The notes under the pieces are model-generated. The model searched no databases and was not told the DNA's origin. It worked only from the letters and a program-made list of their open reading frames with translations. A stretch of DNA of 64,000 bases from Tipula vernalis. Its lineage: Eukaryota; Arthropoda; Insecta; Diptera; Tipulidae. Both the position numbers and the translations under genes were made by a program. The stretch lies in NCBI GenBank assembly GCA_958295665.1, contig OY282558.1:23993409-24057408 (forward strand), read 5' to 3'. Position 1 is the first letter of the stretch, and each line of letters starts with the position of its first letter. Shown here piece after piece: positions 13,230-24,850 of the stretch.

Positions 13230-13517
13230 TTGGTGCCTGTCAAATGGACATTGACGCACTCTAGAAGCAAAGTATATCAGGCATATGTTCTGTGCGATTT
13301 AAGCTTAGCTAGTGTTCAAAGCATTAGAGGATTCTATTGCCAGTGTATTCAGGGTGCGCGAACAGTTAGCCTATGTGCTCATTTCTCTTCAGTGATGTGG
13401 TACCTTGGATATGTTCGAGCACTGGATCACATACCGGTGCCATCTGAGTTTCTAGACCATCACTTTCCGTATGGTCTGCCGCTTGGCGAGTTGGATGCAG
13501 ACGATGAAGGAGAGTAG
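13230..13517 (+). pseudogene. SWIM-type zinc-finger fragment, probably transposon-derived
   Basis: An open stretch of 95 codons. Its core reads YCQCIQGARTVSLCAHFSSV followed by MWYLGYVRALDHIPVP, matching the SWIM zinc finger (CxC...CxH) with the GARTV...CAH...WYLGY pattern that I recall from repeat-rich, probably transposon-encoded proteins in invertebrates. It ends in an acidic tail (LDADDEGE) as a C-terminus would. No DDE domain is visible upstream, and the first 20 codons do not look conserved. It could be the last exon of a domesticated gene; a remnant is more likely given the surrounding debris. Confidence 0.55.
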
Positions 13518-13929
13518 GAATGACGAACTTACTGTCCTGCAAATACTAAAAGTGGAACGCATCTGAGACTACTATGAAGTGGTAGTATTTGTCGAATACC
13601 TACATATGTTCTCATTGATATTATTTAGTTTAAAGTCTAGATTAATCCACCACAAGGTGACGTTTATCCTCCTACAGGCCATTTCCTACAGGTATTTTTT
13701 GGTAGTCTCCTTTGGTTTAAACGTGTCCAATCTATGTGGAACTTGGGTTCATTACAATAAAGCGGGTAGCGACAGGTAGCTAACACAACAAAATGTGATA
13801 TAACACTTCGAGATCAGCTACATGTTTACCGCTTCATACAACAACGCATAATATACTATCTAGAAAAGCTGCATGCTATTTATTTTTCTGCAACAGTTGT
13901 TTCTGTATACTATATTCCTCATTTTGGAT

Positions 13930-14620
13930 GAGGCGGTTTTATGAAGTTTACTTGCACAGATTTAGTTTCGTTGAGTTTAAGGTGCCATTTCTTCATACAA
14001 CCACTCAATATAGCGCCGTTTAGTAATTTTCTGATTGACTCGTCTATGTTGTCTCCAATTGCCAAAGTTGCAGTATCATCCGCCAATGATCCAATATTTG
14101 TTCCTTTTATCTGTTCAATTACTAATTTTAGCCTCTTGAGCAGTTGCTTTTCAAATAATTTTTCAATTCTAGTAGGAAGTAGGGATATCGGCCTGTACGA
14201 TGTTTTTTGTTCGGTGACTTGTTAAGTTTTAGAACCTCGGCCTAATTTAATAACCAAACAGTAAATTAACCAGGGATCACAAGCTTCTGATTTTAAACTA
14301 CATATCACTCCATCTGCAGAATCTAGTGAATTCTTCATCTTCTCAGTTACATAAAAGTGTGTAAAAATGAACCAATTGTATGCCTCTTACGATCGTATTT
14401 CCCCTTAGGTTGGAGTGGCTGCTTATGCACACTTAGACCGGTGACGGTCCATTGTGATGACATATTTCCCCTTAAGTTTAATTAGAGTTTCCAAAATGGT
14501 CTCAGTAACACTGATGTGATGAATTAAGGCGGCTGCTTCACACTTTAATGAGTCATTCAGAAACTGGAACTTTTGGACTGGGCTTAACATAATCGAATCA
14601 TGAGTGATGGATCATTGGTA
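13930..14620 (-). pseudogene. Jockey-type LINE fragment with internally deleted reverse transcriptase
   Basis: Minus-strand reading from 14620 gives endonuclease-to-RT linker debris, then a run equivalent to RPISLLP...EKLFEKQLLKRL, followed almost directly by LADDTATLAIGDNIDESI (motif C) and MKKWHLKLNETKSVQVNF. Motifs A and B are absent, so an internal deletion fused the start of the reverse transcriptase to the YADD region. The sequence stops next to the complete LINE that begins near 14640. Confidence 0.75.
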
Positions 14621-14774
14621 CTCATACCGATCGGGCGTGTTTTTAAGTTAATTTTTATTAAAAACAAAAATAAAAAAATTAAAAATTTTAATTTTTTTAT
14701 TGTTTTATTTCTTGACTGTGTTTGCTAATTTGTGCCGTCATATTAGCTTCAGTGAAATAATTCCTCTAGTGATA

Positions 14775-15707
14775 ATGGAAAAGAAGTGTTTTGCATGTGG
14801 TCTTACTTCAAAAGAACAGTATTTTTGTTGTGTTCTTTGTGATAAAGTAATTGACTTTAAGTGTTTTGGAATCAAAAGCAAAACGACCTTAGATTTAATT
14901 TGTCAGCTAAAAAATCTACGATATATTTGTGACGACTGTGATGGTCTGTTATAATCCCAAATGAAGTTATTTTCAAAAATAACAGAATCTGTTAATGTTA
15001 TTAATACAAACTTTCATAACCTTCAGAGTGATTTAATGTCCATGAGTTCAAAATTATACAATACCAAAAATTGTCATATTGCCGTTACTTCAAATTCTAT
15101 AAATAAAATGTGTAATAATAAAAATATTAAAATTAATGATAATACGAATGTGAATCATAAAAACATTAATAATAAAAGTAATGATAATGGTGGTACCGTA
15201 ACTCCAGTTCAGACTGAACTGGATACAAATTTATTATCGACGATGATGACTAATGATGGTTGTTTGACTCTATCTAGTAACAAAACGAGTTCTCAACATG
15301 AACGGGTAATTTCATCTAAACATTCGACGATTCCGAAACAGCGGCAAATTATAATCGGCACCGGTGACTTGATTTCATCACTCCAAGTGGTTGCACCTCG
15401 GAAAACCATTTTTGTGTCTAGACTCCATAAAGACGTTTCTGAACTGGAAGTTTTATGCTATCTAAAAGACAAGTTTGGTGTTGTGGATGTTAGTTGCAAA
15501 CGCATATTATTACGTCGAATCAATGAAGAAGACCGTAATTTTTCTTCGTTTCGGTTAAATGTTCCGGTATCTAGCGTGGATAGCTTGCTTCAACCTAGCT
15601 CATGGCCATCAGGTTCATTGATAAAGGAGTTTGTGATTTATAAGAGGAAACAAAATAAGAACAATAATTTTTTTCCTTTACTTCAACGACCTCCATGCAG
15701 TCAATAA
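14775..15707 (+). pseudogene. LINE ORF1 (PHD-like zinc finger), one in-frame stop
   Basis: Starts at the ATG at 14775 (MEKKCFACG). Residues 1-60 contain paired cysteines (CFACG, CCVLCDK, YICDDCD), a PHD/RING-like zinc cluster as in CR1-type ORF1 proteins. A TAA at 14952-14954 interrupts, but the same frame continues from 14955 to 15707. An Asn-rich linker follows, then a region beginning near TIFVSRLHKDVSELEVLCYL that resembles an RRM-like fold. ORF1 proteins bind the element RNA and support reverse transcription. The stop at 15705-15707 overlaps the ORF2 start by 13 nt. Whether the in-frame stop is a recent mutation or is read through cannot be told from one copy. Confidence 0.7.
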
Positions 15708-18611
15708 CAGATCCCAGCCAAAAATCGAATTGCATACTCTATAAATTATTTTATCGCAATGTTGGGGGAATGTCATCGAAGTCTATGGAATTCCGCAATT
15801 TATTTTATTCGATGTATTTCCAATTATATGCTATTGTGGAAACTGGATTTCATTGTGGAATTTACAACGCTGAATTCTTTCCAAATGATTTTGTTGTTTT
15901 TAGATGTGACAGATCACCTTTGAATAGCTCGAAACAAACGAGAGCTGGTGTCCTCTTGGCTGTTCATTCATCACTTCTTTGTGAGCGTATGATTGTACCG
16001 GGCTGTGTAACAATTGAATTTTTATGTGTTAAAGTTTTTATTTGTAAAAAAACATTTTATTTTATAGTTCTATATATACCGCCTAGATCTTCTATCGATA
16101 TTTATTTAAATCACATATAGATTGTATAAGTGAAATAGTTAATATGTCTCATTGTAATGATACTATAGTAGTGTTGGGCGATTTTAATTTAACCAATATT
16201 AATTGGTTGGTTGATTCCGAATCATTAGATATATTACCTTCTAATGTTCTGTCTATCAATGACTCGGCGGTAATAGACGCATTATTTAGTTTTAATCTTA
16301 AACAAATTAATTTATATTTTAATGATAATAATTCGTTTCTAGATTTAATTTTTGTTAATAATACGGAATATTTGTCAGTTTACGAATCTTTGACATCTTT
16401 TAAGAACAATGATAAAGATCATAATTCTCTCGAAATTGAATTTCATGTTAATAACGTTAATGCCAAATGTCGTGAATTTTCTGTGGATGATTCGTTTTAT
16501 GATTTTAAAGCATGCGATTCCCACGGTATGTCTGAGTTTCTCCGATGCATATGCTGGAATGAGTTATTTCTTAACAATGATATTGATGTAAATGTAAAAA
16601 GTTTTAATGATTTGCTGTTTCTAGCCTTTGACCGTTTCGTACCTTTGAAAAGGAAACGTAACTACAGTTACCCTCCATGGTTTGATTCGGATTTGATTAA
16701 TCTGCGTAACTGTAAGAATAAAGCCTTTTACAGACTTCGAACCAATGATTGTGACTCTAACAAATCTATTTTTGTCAATCTTCGGGATCAATTTAAATCC
16801 GAATTTCATACTAAATATCTACAATACATAAAAACGACCGAAGCTAATATCAAACAAAACCCCAAATCATTTTGGAAGTTTGTTAATGATAAGCGCAAAA
16901 CAACGGGCTTTCCATCGATTATGAATTATGATGGAGTTCAGCTCTGCACTGTATCAGAAATATGTACAGGTTTTGCAAGTTTCTTTCAATCGGTTTATAA
17001 AGATAATAGTAGGCTTATTGTTGATGACCCAATTGTCAGTAATTGTCAATTTAATATTCCTTATTTATCTATAACTGAAGATGATATATGTTTTGGATTT
17101 TAATGATGGATGTGGGCCTGTCGGTATTCCCTCGTCAATACTTGAATGTTTTGCATCATATATTGCAACTCCGTTATGTTTTATTTTTAACCAATCGTTA
17201 GTTAACGGCTATTTTCCAACCGCTTGGAAAGTGTCACATATTGTTCCAATTTACAAAAAGGGGGACCGCTCTGATGTATCCAATTATCGTGGAATCTCAA
17301 TTCTTTCATCGATCCCAAAACTTTTCGAGTTAATTGTGACAAAACATCTGTCATTTCATACAAAAGAAATTATCTCGGATTTTCAGCACGGTTTCACCAG
17401 TGGAAAATCTACGACTACCAATCTTTTACAATTTACTAAATTCGCTATTGAATCACTTGAGTCACAAGCCGCCCAGGTTGATGCGATTTTCTTTGATTTT
17501 GCTAAAGCCTTTGATTCAATTGACCATACAATCATTATAAAAAAGCTCTCAGAAATTGGTGTCGCCTCTAATTTTTTAAAATGGATTGGTTCTTATCTGG
17601 TGGGAAGAAGACAATATGTTTTATTGAATCAAGTCAAATCGGATTATATATGTTGCCATTCTGGGGTTCCGCAGGGATCACATTTGGGCCCAATCATTTT
17701 TCTTTTATTTGTGAATGACATTCCGAATATTTTTAAATTTTGTAACTGCTTATTATTTGCAGACGATTTGAAGATTTTTAAACATATTCAATCTTTAAAT
17801 GACGCAGAAGTATTTCAATCAGAAATTAATTCATTATCTCGTTGGTGCTCTACGAATAAATTGTTGATCAATTATTAATAAATGCAACATCATGTCGTTC
17901 TATAGAACATCCAATCCGATTGTTTTCAATTATCAGTTGGAGGGTAATGAACTTTGTAGAGTAACTTCAATTGTTGACTTAGGTGTATTCTTTGATCAAA
18001 AATTAACTTTTGCTTTACATCTAGACAAAATAATATTAAAAGCCAATTCTATGTTGGGTTTTATTTTTAGAATGACAAAAGAGTTTGTTGATATTTTTTC
18101 ATGTGTTAGTTTATATACTTCTCTAGTTACATCTCACCTGGAATATGCGGCGGTGGTTTGGTATCCTCACCATGAAGTACAGATTAAAAGATTTGAATCA
18201 ATTCAGAAACGTTTTACCATTTACATTTATAGAAAGCTTGGTTATCTTTCAGATCGTAATCAGCCTATGTGGCAGCAAGTGTGTAATCTTCCAGGGTATG
18301 AAAATCGGTGCCTAAGCCTTCGAATTTATACTTTAGCGAAGCGTCGAAAAATTGCGTCAGCAATGTTTGTTGGGGATTCTTTGAACGGTCGTATAAGATG
18401 CTCTAATCTTATTTCTGCCTGGAACATTTATGTGCCGGGTAGAAGTTTGCGGCAAAGGGAATTTCTATTTATCGAATTTCATAGAACTAATTATGGCTAT
18501 AACGAACCGACGGCTTCAATGGCCAGAATTTTCAATGATTATTATCATTTGTTTCATTTTGAAAAATCGAGAAAATGCTTTCGGTACGAAATTCGTAGTT
18601 GCAATTTTTGA
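15695..18611 (+). pseudogene. LINE ORF2: endonuclease and reverse transcriptase, three frameshifts
   Basis: Read in four pieces: 15695-16120, 16144-17103, 17081-17878 and 17892-18611. The endonuclease shows NVGGMSSKSMEF, VETGF (catalytic Glu), FRCDR, LGDFNL and a DKDHNSLEI segment at the position of the SDH motif. Reverse transcriptase motifs are HIVPIYKKGD, NYRGISIL, FFDFAKAFDSIDH (A), SGVPQGSHLGPIIF (B) and LLFADDLKIF (C). The C-terminal part includes SLYTSLVTSHLEYAAVVWYP, typical of Jockey/CR1-group LINEs. Single-base shifts near 16115, 17095 and 17876 break the frame; otherwise every domain is present, so the copy is fairly young. The 5' neighbour is its own ORF1. The clade within the Jockey superfamily was not determined. 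Confidence 0.88.
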
Positions 18612-18750
18612 TTTTATAATATTTTTGACATATATTCCGTATTGTACAAATTTTAATTATTATATTATACTATGTAGTTACTATTCATTAAGTTGTTTTT
18701 TTTTAACTGTAGAATAGATTTTTTGTAAATAAATAAATAAATAAATAAAT

Positions 18751-21700
18751 GGTACAAAACAGGTCATAAAAACAGAACTGCCATTCCAAATAGTCTCCGG
18801 AGAAACACGGATGTTTATTTTTGGCATTTTCGCATTCGATATTATTTTAAATAAATCGTTATCTCTAAGATAGAAAAGACCTTATCAAAAGATCAAAGGA
18901 CATGCATTTTTGGCGCACTATGAGAGAATCCAGCTTAAAAGGTGTGATCAAAGGTATATTGAAACAGCGACTACACAGGTTACACAAATTTCATCTTTCA
19001 TTCAATGAATTTAAATGAGTGTTTTATTTAACACCGAAAAATAAACAAATATTAGTGATTTAGGTATTTACTGGTTTTAAATTTATTTAATTTTTTTTCA
19101 TTCATTCCGCAAAAGGTTTGAATCAATTCGAAATTTTTTTTTTTTTTAATTCGGGCCAAGTTTTATTTATTTTGGAAACAGTTTCTCTTAATTCGGAAGT
19201 GGGTCTGTTTAATACGAAAAGGGTTTCGTGTAATGCTAAAAACCATATAAATAAGGTTCCATTTGGAAGATCATAATCACAATCATGAATATTTTTTAAC
19301 AAAATGTGTTACGGGCACCGACTTCCAAATTTATCTAAAGCTTGTTGGTGGCAAAGACGAGCGAGATATTAATTTATCTGCGTATGTCTAATATATGTAC
19401 AAGTATCAACCGTAAGTTGTTAATTATAGATTAAACACGGAAAGCCCATCGGAATAATGATTTGCAAAAATCTGGTTCATTCCTTCACTATAGAATTTTT
19501 CATTCGCCGGTCTTTTTATTCATAATACCGTTTCACGCGAAGATCACGCACTGACGGTTAGACAATATTAATCAAACCAATAATTAAAAAAACTTATAAA
19601 TAAAAATAGAAAGTCTGAATAAAAATTATGTATTTCAATTCGTCTAATCATTAATAATAGCGGTGAGGAAGCTGCATTACCATTTCACGGTACAATTTTA
19701 AATTATTCATATAAAAAGTACATAATCCAAGCACTGTCAATAAAAATGACAACTGAAACGAAAAGCATCCACGCGAGGAGATTTTCCGTTAGTCGTCTTA
19801 TGGTTAATAGCATAATGTAGCATAATTTAGTTTAATCAGAAATTTAGTCGAAAAAATTGACATGAGGCTTGACAGTATTAGTTAAATAAAAAACATTACA
19901 TCCATACAACACAAAATTAATTAAATTTAGTTTTAAATTTAGTCAATCGGTTTCACACTTATCCACCCAGATAGTACGAGCTTGAAAATCACCACTCTCA
20001 AGTCTCATTTTACGAACAAAATTCTTGCTTAGAAATACAACTAGGCCTATGTTACAGCATGTTTATTCGAAAACTAATATGTTTTCGATCCGACATGTCC
20101 TTTTAGAAATAATTAAGCTTTTGTGAGGTGCAAACATTTAAAATGATGAGAAAATTATTTGCAAACTTTTCAGCCGATTAAACCAATTATTTTCATTGCA
20201 TTGCATAAAGTTTTTCCCAATGGTTACTGGCACTACCAGAAGACTTGAGAAGGATGGATCGTACACGCTCCAATGGAACGGAACAATCAATCAGTCTTAC
20301 GGAGCGTAATAATTAAACAGCATACAATTAAATAATTTTTAATATTCCAATCAAATATTTGACATATATCATTTATTAAAATTAATATTTATTAAGTTAG
20401 GATTCACGTACCCATGACCTATATAATGCTAAACCACAAAATTGATTTAAAATAACGACGTTTCCAATCAAATGCGGGTTAAATAATAAAATCAATTTAT
20501 TATCTCATCTATTGCATGTTGATAATCCTGTCGTCTTATATGAATTCGTAATGTGAATAAAATTAATCGATAATTTTTCTCTCACATATTACACGAGTGG
20601 TAAACGATTCATTTCACTATACATAAAGATTATATTTACTTTCTTATTATGCGATTATATTACAAAAAATCAAAAACCAAACCAACAAAAAAAAAACTTT
20701 TAATTTCTTGTTAATCCCATCTTTTCATGCTATACAAAATTTGCTTTGTTGGTGTATACTTGGCGTTGGGCTTAGTGGGTGAGGAGGCTGTAAATCATAT
20801 ACTCGTATATATACATAAATATGACCTTCTTCTTGGAGAAAATATTTGAATTACGATTCGATTCGAAAATCCAGTCGACATAGAATTAACGAAGGGTTTA
20901 ATAAAGTATACCAAAATAAAAGTTTTTGTTATTGTTACCATTCGTGATGATTTGGTGATAACAAAAATGTTTATCAGAGATAACACAATAAAAACTCGTT
21001 ATGCATATAACTGAGGTGAATTTAAAATTTTCTAAATTATGTTAAATTAAAACAATAAAAAGTTTGATAAAGTTCTACTTTATAAGCTTATATCAAAAAT
21101 ATGCTTCATTCCGAGAAATGTGTAGCTTATTAGGAATTCGGAAGATTATTCTTGTATACGATATAAATTGTTTGTAAGAAGTAATCATGATGCTGCGGTT
21201 ATATACATATGACGTACGTCTTCATCTCTCGTGTGCAATGTACTGATTAATTTATTTATGTTTTTATAACCAAAAATGTTTACTCGTATTTAGTGCCTTA
21301 TATACAATATATAGGTACATACGATGTACATTGTACACGGTACAAACTTTTCTTTTTCGTTTGACTAATGAATAATGAATATATGTACACAAAATGTAAT
21401 TAAAAAAAAAAAAAATCAAAAAGCCCATTTTCTTCAATGTAATTTTAAACAGGAAAATTTTATATAGGAAATCAATTTCCAGTCGCTTTTGTTGTTTACA
21501 AAGATTTTTTGTTTTAGTGGAAAATTTGTTTGGTTTGAAAATTTTTTATTAGCTTTCTCCTTTATACGGTGGAAAGCTTTAATGTGGTTATCAGTTTAAA
21601 TTAATTTTCTTTGGATTGGTGGTGGTGATCATTTTATAAATATTTCGAGAGTTTTTCGTATAAAACAAACACATTATTTATTATAAGTAACTGAAGTCAG

Positions 21701-22144
21701 ATTGTGAGATTTTTGTTACAATATTATATATTTCCTCAGATGACCTTTTGGCTTACCTACACAGGATTTATCAAACGAAAAATTTCTAGGTATCACATAA
21801 GCAAAACACATGCTTAATATAATTAATGTACCTGTTAGCATTTATTTTTTATGAAACACTTGAAGTTTCTGTACTAAAAAATTCTGACATTTTTATAAAT
21901 TTTATTATATTTGTATCTTTCAACAAATGTTATTTTTCAGTACACTTTCAAAAAAGTTTTCGTAAATATGCTTTGAAAATTGAGCGTTGTTAAGGTAAGA
22001 AGAATATGGCACAAATCGAAATGATTATAAAATGACGTCAAAATATTTTTACTTTTCCAACTATAACGAATGAGTAAGTATTGTAATCGTGAAAAAAATG
22101 TTCCTCCAGGTTTTTCACATTTCTCACCGAATTAGGTTACCAGA
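18751..22144. other. No gene seen
   Basis: About 3.4 kb of AT-rich DNA with scattered homopolymer runs and no recognisable protein, RNA gene or transposon end on either strand. Confidence 0.4.
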
Positions 22145-22393
22145 GGGCCTATTCTCGAATTCCACATCCATTTTCCACATGTGGACAACTGTCAAAGTTC
22201 ACACAAAAACGTTCAAAAATTGTAATTCATATATAAAACACATGCGGCATGGACATTTTCCTATATGGGGAATTTTTTCCACCTGCTTATACCCATTCAG
22301 AAATATTCCCTTAGTACCGAAAAAATTCAATTTTTCTGAATTTTGACAGATGTCCAGATGTGGAAAATGGATGTGGAATTCGAGAATAGGCCC
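22145..22393. mobile_element. MITE of 249 bp with inverted repeats of about 50 bp
   Basis: Begins GGGCCTATTCTCGAATTCC and ends with its reverse complement; the arms match over about 50 bp (22145-22198 against 22340-22393) with few mismatches. Flanks read CCAGA (22140-22144) and CCAGG (22394-22398), a possible 5-bp target duplication with one change. No coding capacity. The superfamily is uncertain. Confidence 0.75.
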
Positions 22394-22879
22394 CCAGGGC
22401 TCCAAAATATCGATTACAAATATTTCGTGTCCGTCTTTCCGTCCTTCCGCAGTAATACGTTTTTGTTATATTTGTTTCGCCTCCCATTCTCACAAATATT
22501 GATAGTTTTGGTCGAAATTTTGCACAAAGATAGAGTTTAGTAATAAGCCATTTGTGTTAACCTTTGAAATTTGACGTAAAATTTAGCCAGCTAAATAAAA
22601 TTAATTTGTTTTAGCTGACGATTTCGCTGATCGGTATGCAAAAAATATATCAGTTTCAGCGCCACCATAAATTCTCCAAGCATTTTAGCCGCAATTATTA
22701 GTGTTTTTGAAAGAGGACAGAAATAAAAATATTAGTAATTGGACGACGATAATGCTGTGGATAGTGTGGATATAATACAAACAATTAAAAGAAAATCGGT
22801 AGACACATTAAAAAATAAAATTAAAAAGTAGAAAAAAAGTGAATTAAATTCAGAAGGAAAAAAAGGGTTATGGGCACGA

Positions 22880-23440
22880 ATGAAAAATTTCATAGAAATT
22901 GTCATGTTGTTGCCGGTGCTTGGTCCCAGATAGGCAAAAAAATAGAGAAACAACGTAAAATAATGAGTACATATGCTAAACATTTATTTTATTAAAATTT
23001 AGTTGAAGAGTGCAAATTAGCCTGGAAATCGCCCAAATCAAGGGCGAGAAATCCGTAAATCCAGCTCTTGACCATGATATGGATGAGGAAGGCTTATTAG
23101 ATGCGATGCGGTAGAAGTGATTGAATGGGAATTTGCAAGAGATAGCCGGGGACGGTAAGATTTGAAGATTTGATCTGTCATGAAAATAGATAGGGGAAAG
23201 AAATTCAAAAGCTGCCGTTGCATTGAGCTGTGCGGAAAGTTTATCGAACTTCATCAGTGAGTTTATTAATATGAAAAAAAATATGCCATCGACTTCTCAA
23301 GATGCTATATGCGTTACCAACAAAAATACGAGGTGATTTTAAATATTTAGACACAATGCTGGAGAAGTTGATTAATTAAATTTTGAAATCCCAGGAACAA
23401 ATAATGGAGCAAATCCGAAAATTAGATGGACATTCCAAAT
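22880..23440 (+). pseudogene. Possible decayed coding region, unrecognised
   Basis: Plus-strand segments such as HVVAGAWSQIGKKIEKQRK near 22900 and KYLDTMLEKLIN...ILKSQEQIMEQIRKLD near 23345-23440 look protein-like, with a charged helical C-terminus, but stops and frame changes separate them. It may be the second ORF of a DNA transposon or a dead gene. I cannot name it. Confidence 0.25.
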
Positions 23441-23669
23441 AAGAATATAAAATATTTATATAATATAATTACTAATTTTATTGTTATTTTTAGTTAGAAT
23501 TAAAAAAAATATTATTCCAAAATCCCGAACTTGCGTTGCTACTCCAATGCACCCACTTACAAATTCACGTAATCTTTTACAGCGTTTCGTTGTTAGAGTT
23601 TCTGCACGGATTTTCCATGTACTCGAACTTGCAAATTGTTTCCAATGGGGGAACAGTGAATGATTACAC

Positions 23670-24200
23670 GAAGAAAGATGAGATTTTCGAAATTCGAGGT
23701 TTTTAGGTTTATCTAAGTTTTCGGATTTAAAAAGCGTTGAGTTGCTTCACATCGAAGTTATTCGAAATTATCGACACTATTGAATATTTTCGAGATTATT
23801 CGAGGTTTCGCAATGCCCGTGAAATTTTTGAGATTATTCGGGATTTTCAAAATTTCAGGAGTACCTATTCGATTTTTTTTGTGTGTACCGAGAATCGTGA
23901 TTATTCTTGGATTCTATATGGTTAGTCGAGATTATTTAAGTCTATCCTTGTTTCTCGATATTCCTCGAAACAAGCAAGTGGTTGCATTCCGTCTTTCTAC
24001 AGAAGTAGTCATTTATCGAGACTTTTATTTCTGAGCTTTTCGAGATTTGCGTAGTTTCGTATTGCTTCAAGCAAAGTTAATTTTGGAAGATCCCATATTT
24101 TTGGATTAATCCAGATAGGGCGAATTTGAATGGTATTAGGTATATTGCTATCCAGATTATTCGATACTTTCCAATGTCTCATTGAAACTTATTCGAGCTG
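23670..24200 (+). repeat. Degenerate TCGAGATT-rich tract
   Basis: Variants of TTCGAGATTATTCGA recur irregularly through about 530 bp. Similar motifs in inverted orientation fill 52060-52470. There is no fixed period. It resembles an old minisatellite. Confidence 0.45.
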
Positions 24201-24524
24201 TTTGAAACTATCGCAAATTTTCCTTTGAAACTTAGATTTGATTTAGCTTTCGTTAACTACTACGACATTCTTTTAAAATTGTGTTTCAACCGATCACCCC
24301 TCTCAAACCAGAAAAGCAAAGTCTTGTTGAATGAAAAATTAAAAAAATGTTTTGAGCACGCTCATTTTCACAATAAGCTTGGTCGCAAGAGACACAAATC
24401 AAATTTTTTCCTGTTTGTATATTCACATTTGATTTGCATGCTCAATTGAAATAATTTTTTGTTTCAATTTGAACAGCGAATATAAGTTTTTGTATGTGGT
24501 TTTGATTTTAAGTTGCTTCAGTTT

Positions 24525-24562
24525 GAGGAGTGTCTGATCAAAAGTTGCTGTTTACATCTTAC
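24525..24562 (+). repeat. 38-bp dispersed repeat, copy 1
   Basis: GAGGAGTGTCTGATCAAAAG and the following 18 bases match, with three mismatches, the reverse complement of 32816-32853. This is probably the end of an unrecognised transposon. Confidence 0.55.
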
Positions 24563-24689
24563 TTTTTGATACTTACTTTTGATCACTTTTTTGTAGTAAA
24601 TAGCTTATTTTGACCAAAATCAAGAATTTTAGGGATATTTTTCATAGAAAAATTGGCAATTTTTGTTCCATTCTGGAAATAGCCACTAT

Positions 24690-24850
24690 CTCCCAGATGA
24701 CGCCGGGCCCACCGTACACCCATTACATATAATACATAAGGAAGGATAGGAAAGGAATGTTAGTAAGGATGGAATCGACCCGGTTACAGACACCTTTGTA
24801 GTCGATACAATTTAACTACGACAACACAACTTAATCACGTGATTGGATAC
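24690..24850 (-). mobile_element. Inverted, truncated copy of the 8.7-9.05 kb retroelement 3' end
   Basis: Read on the minus strand it shares AGGTGTCTG, CTAACATTCCTTTCC and GGTGTACG, in the same order as 8760-8860. It ends before the AATC tail. It shows the family is dispersed. Confidence 0.5.

Larger units (their letters stand above)
14640..18750 (+). mobile_element. Nearly complete CR1/Jockey-group LINE
   Basis: About 4.1 kb with two overlapping ORFs (14775-15707 and 15695-18611) and a (TAAA)n tail at 18726-18750. ORF1 carries cysteine clusters of PHD type; ORF2 has endonuclease and reverse transcriptase. One in-frame stop in ORF1 and three frameshifts in ORF2 inactivate it. The 5' boundary is estimated from where the older Jockey fragment ends. 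No convincing target duplication was found. Two other elements in the window, at 38.3 and 56.9 kb, have the same tail type and similar proteins but are different families. Confidence 0.85.

Noticed and set aside
13941..14225. 94-codon plus-strand protein
   Set aside because: The opposite strand carries the Jockey reverse transcriptase fragment with LADDTA. The plus frame is its shadow.
22199..22540. Overlapping open frames on both strands
   Set aside because: They overlap the MITE arms and show no protein character.
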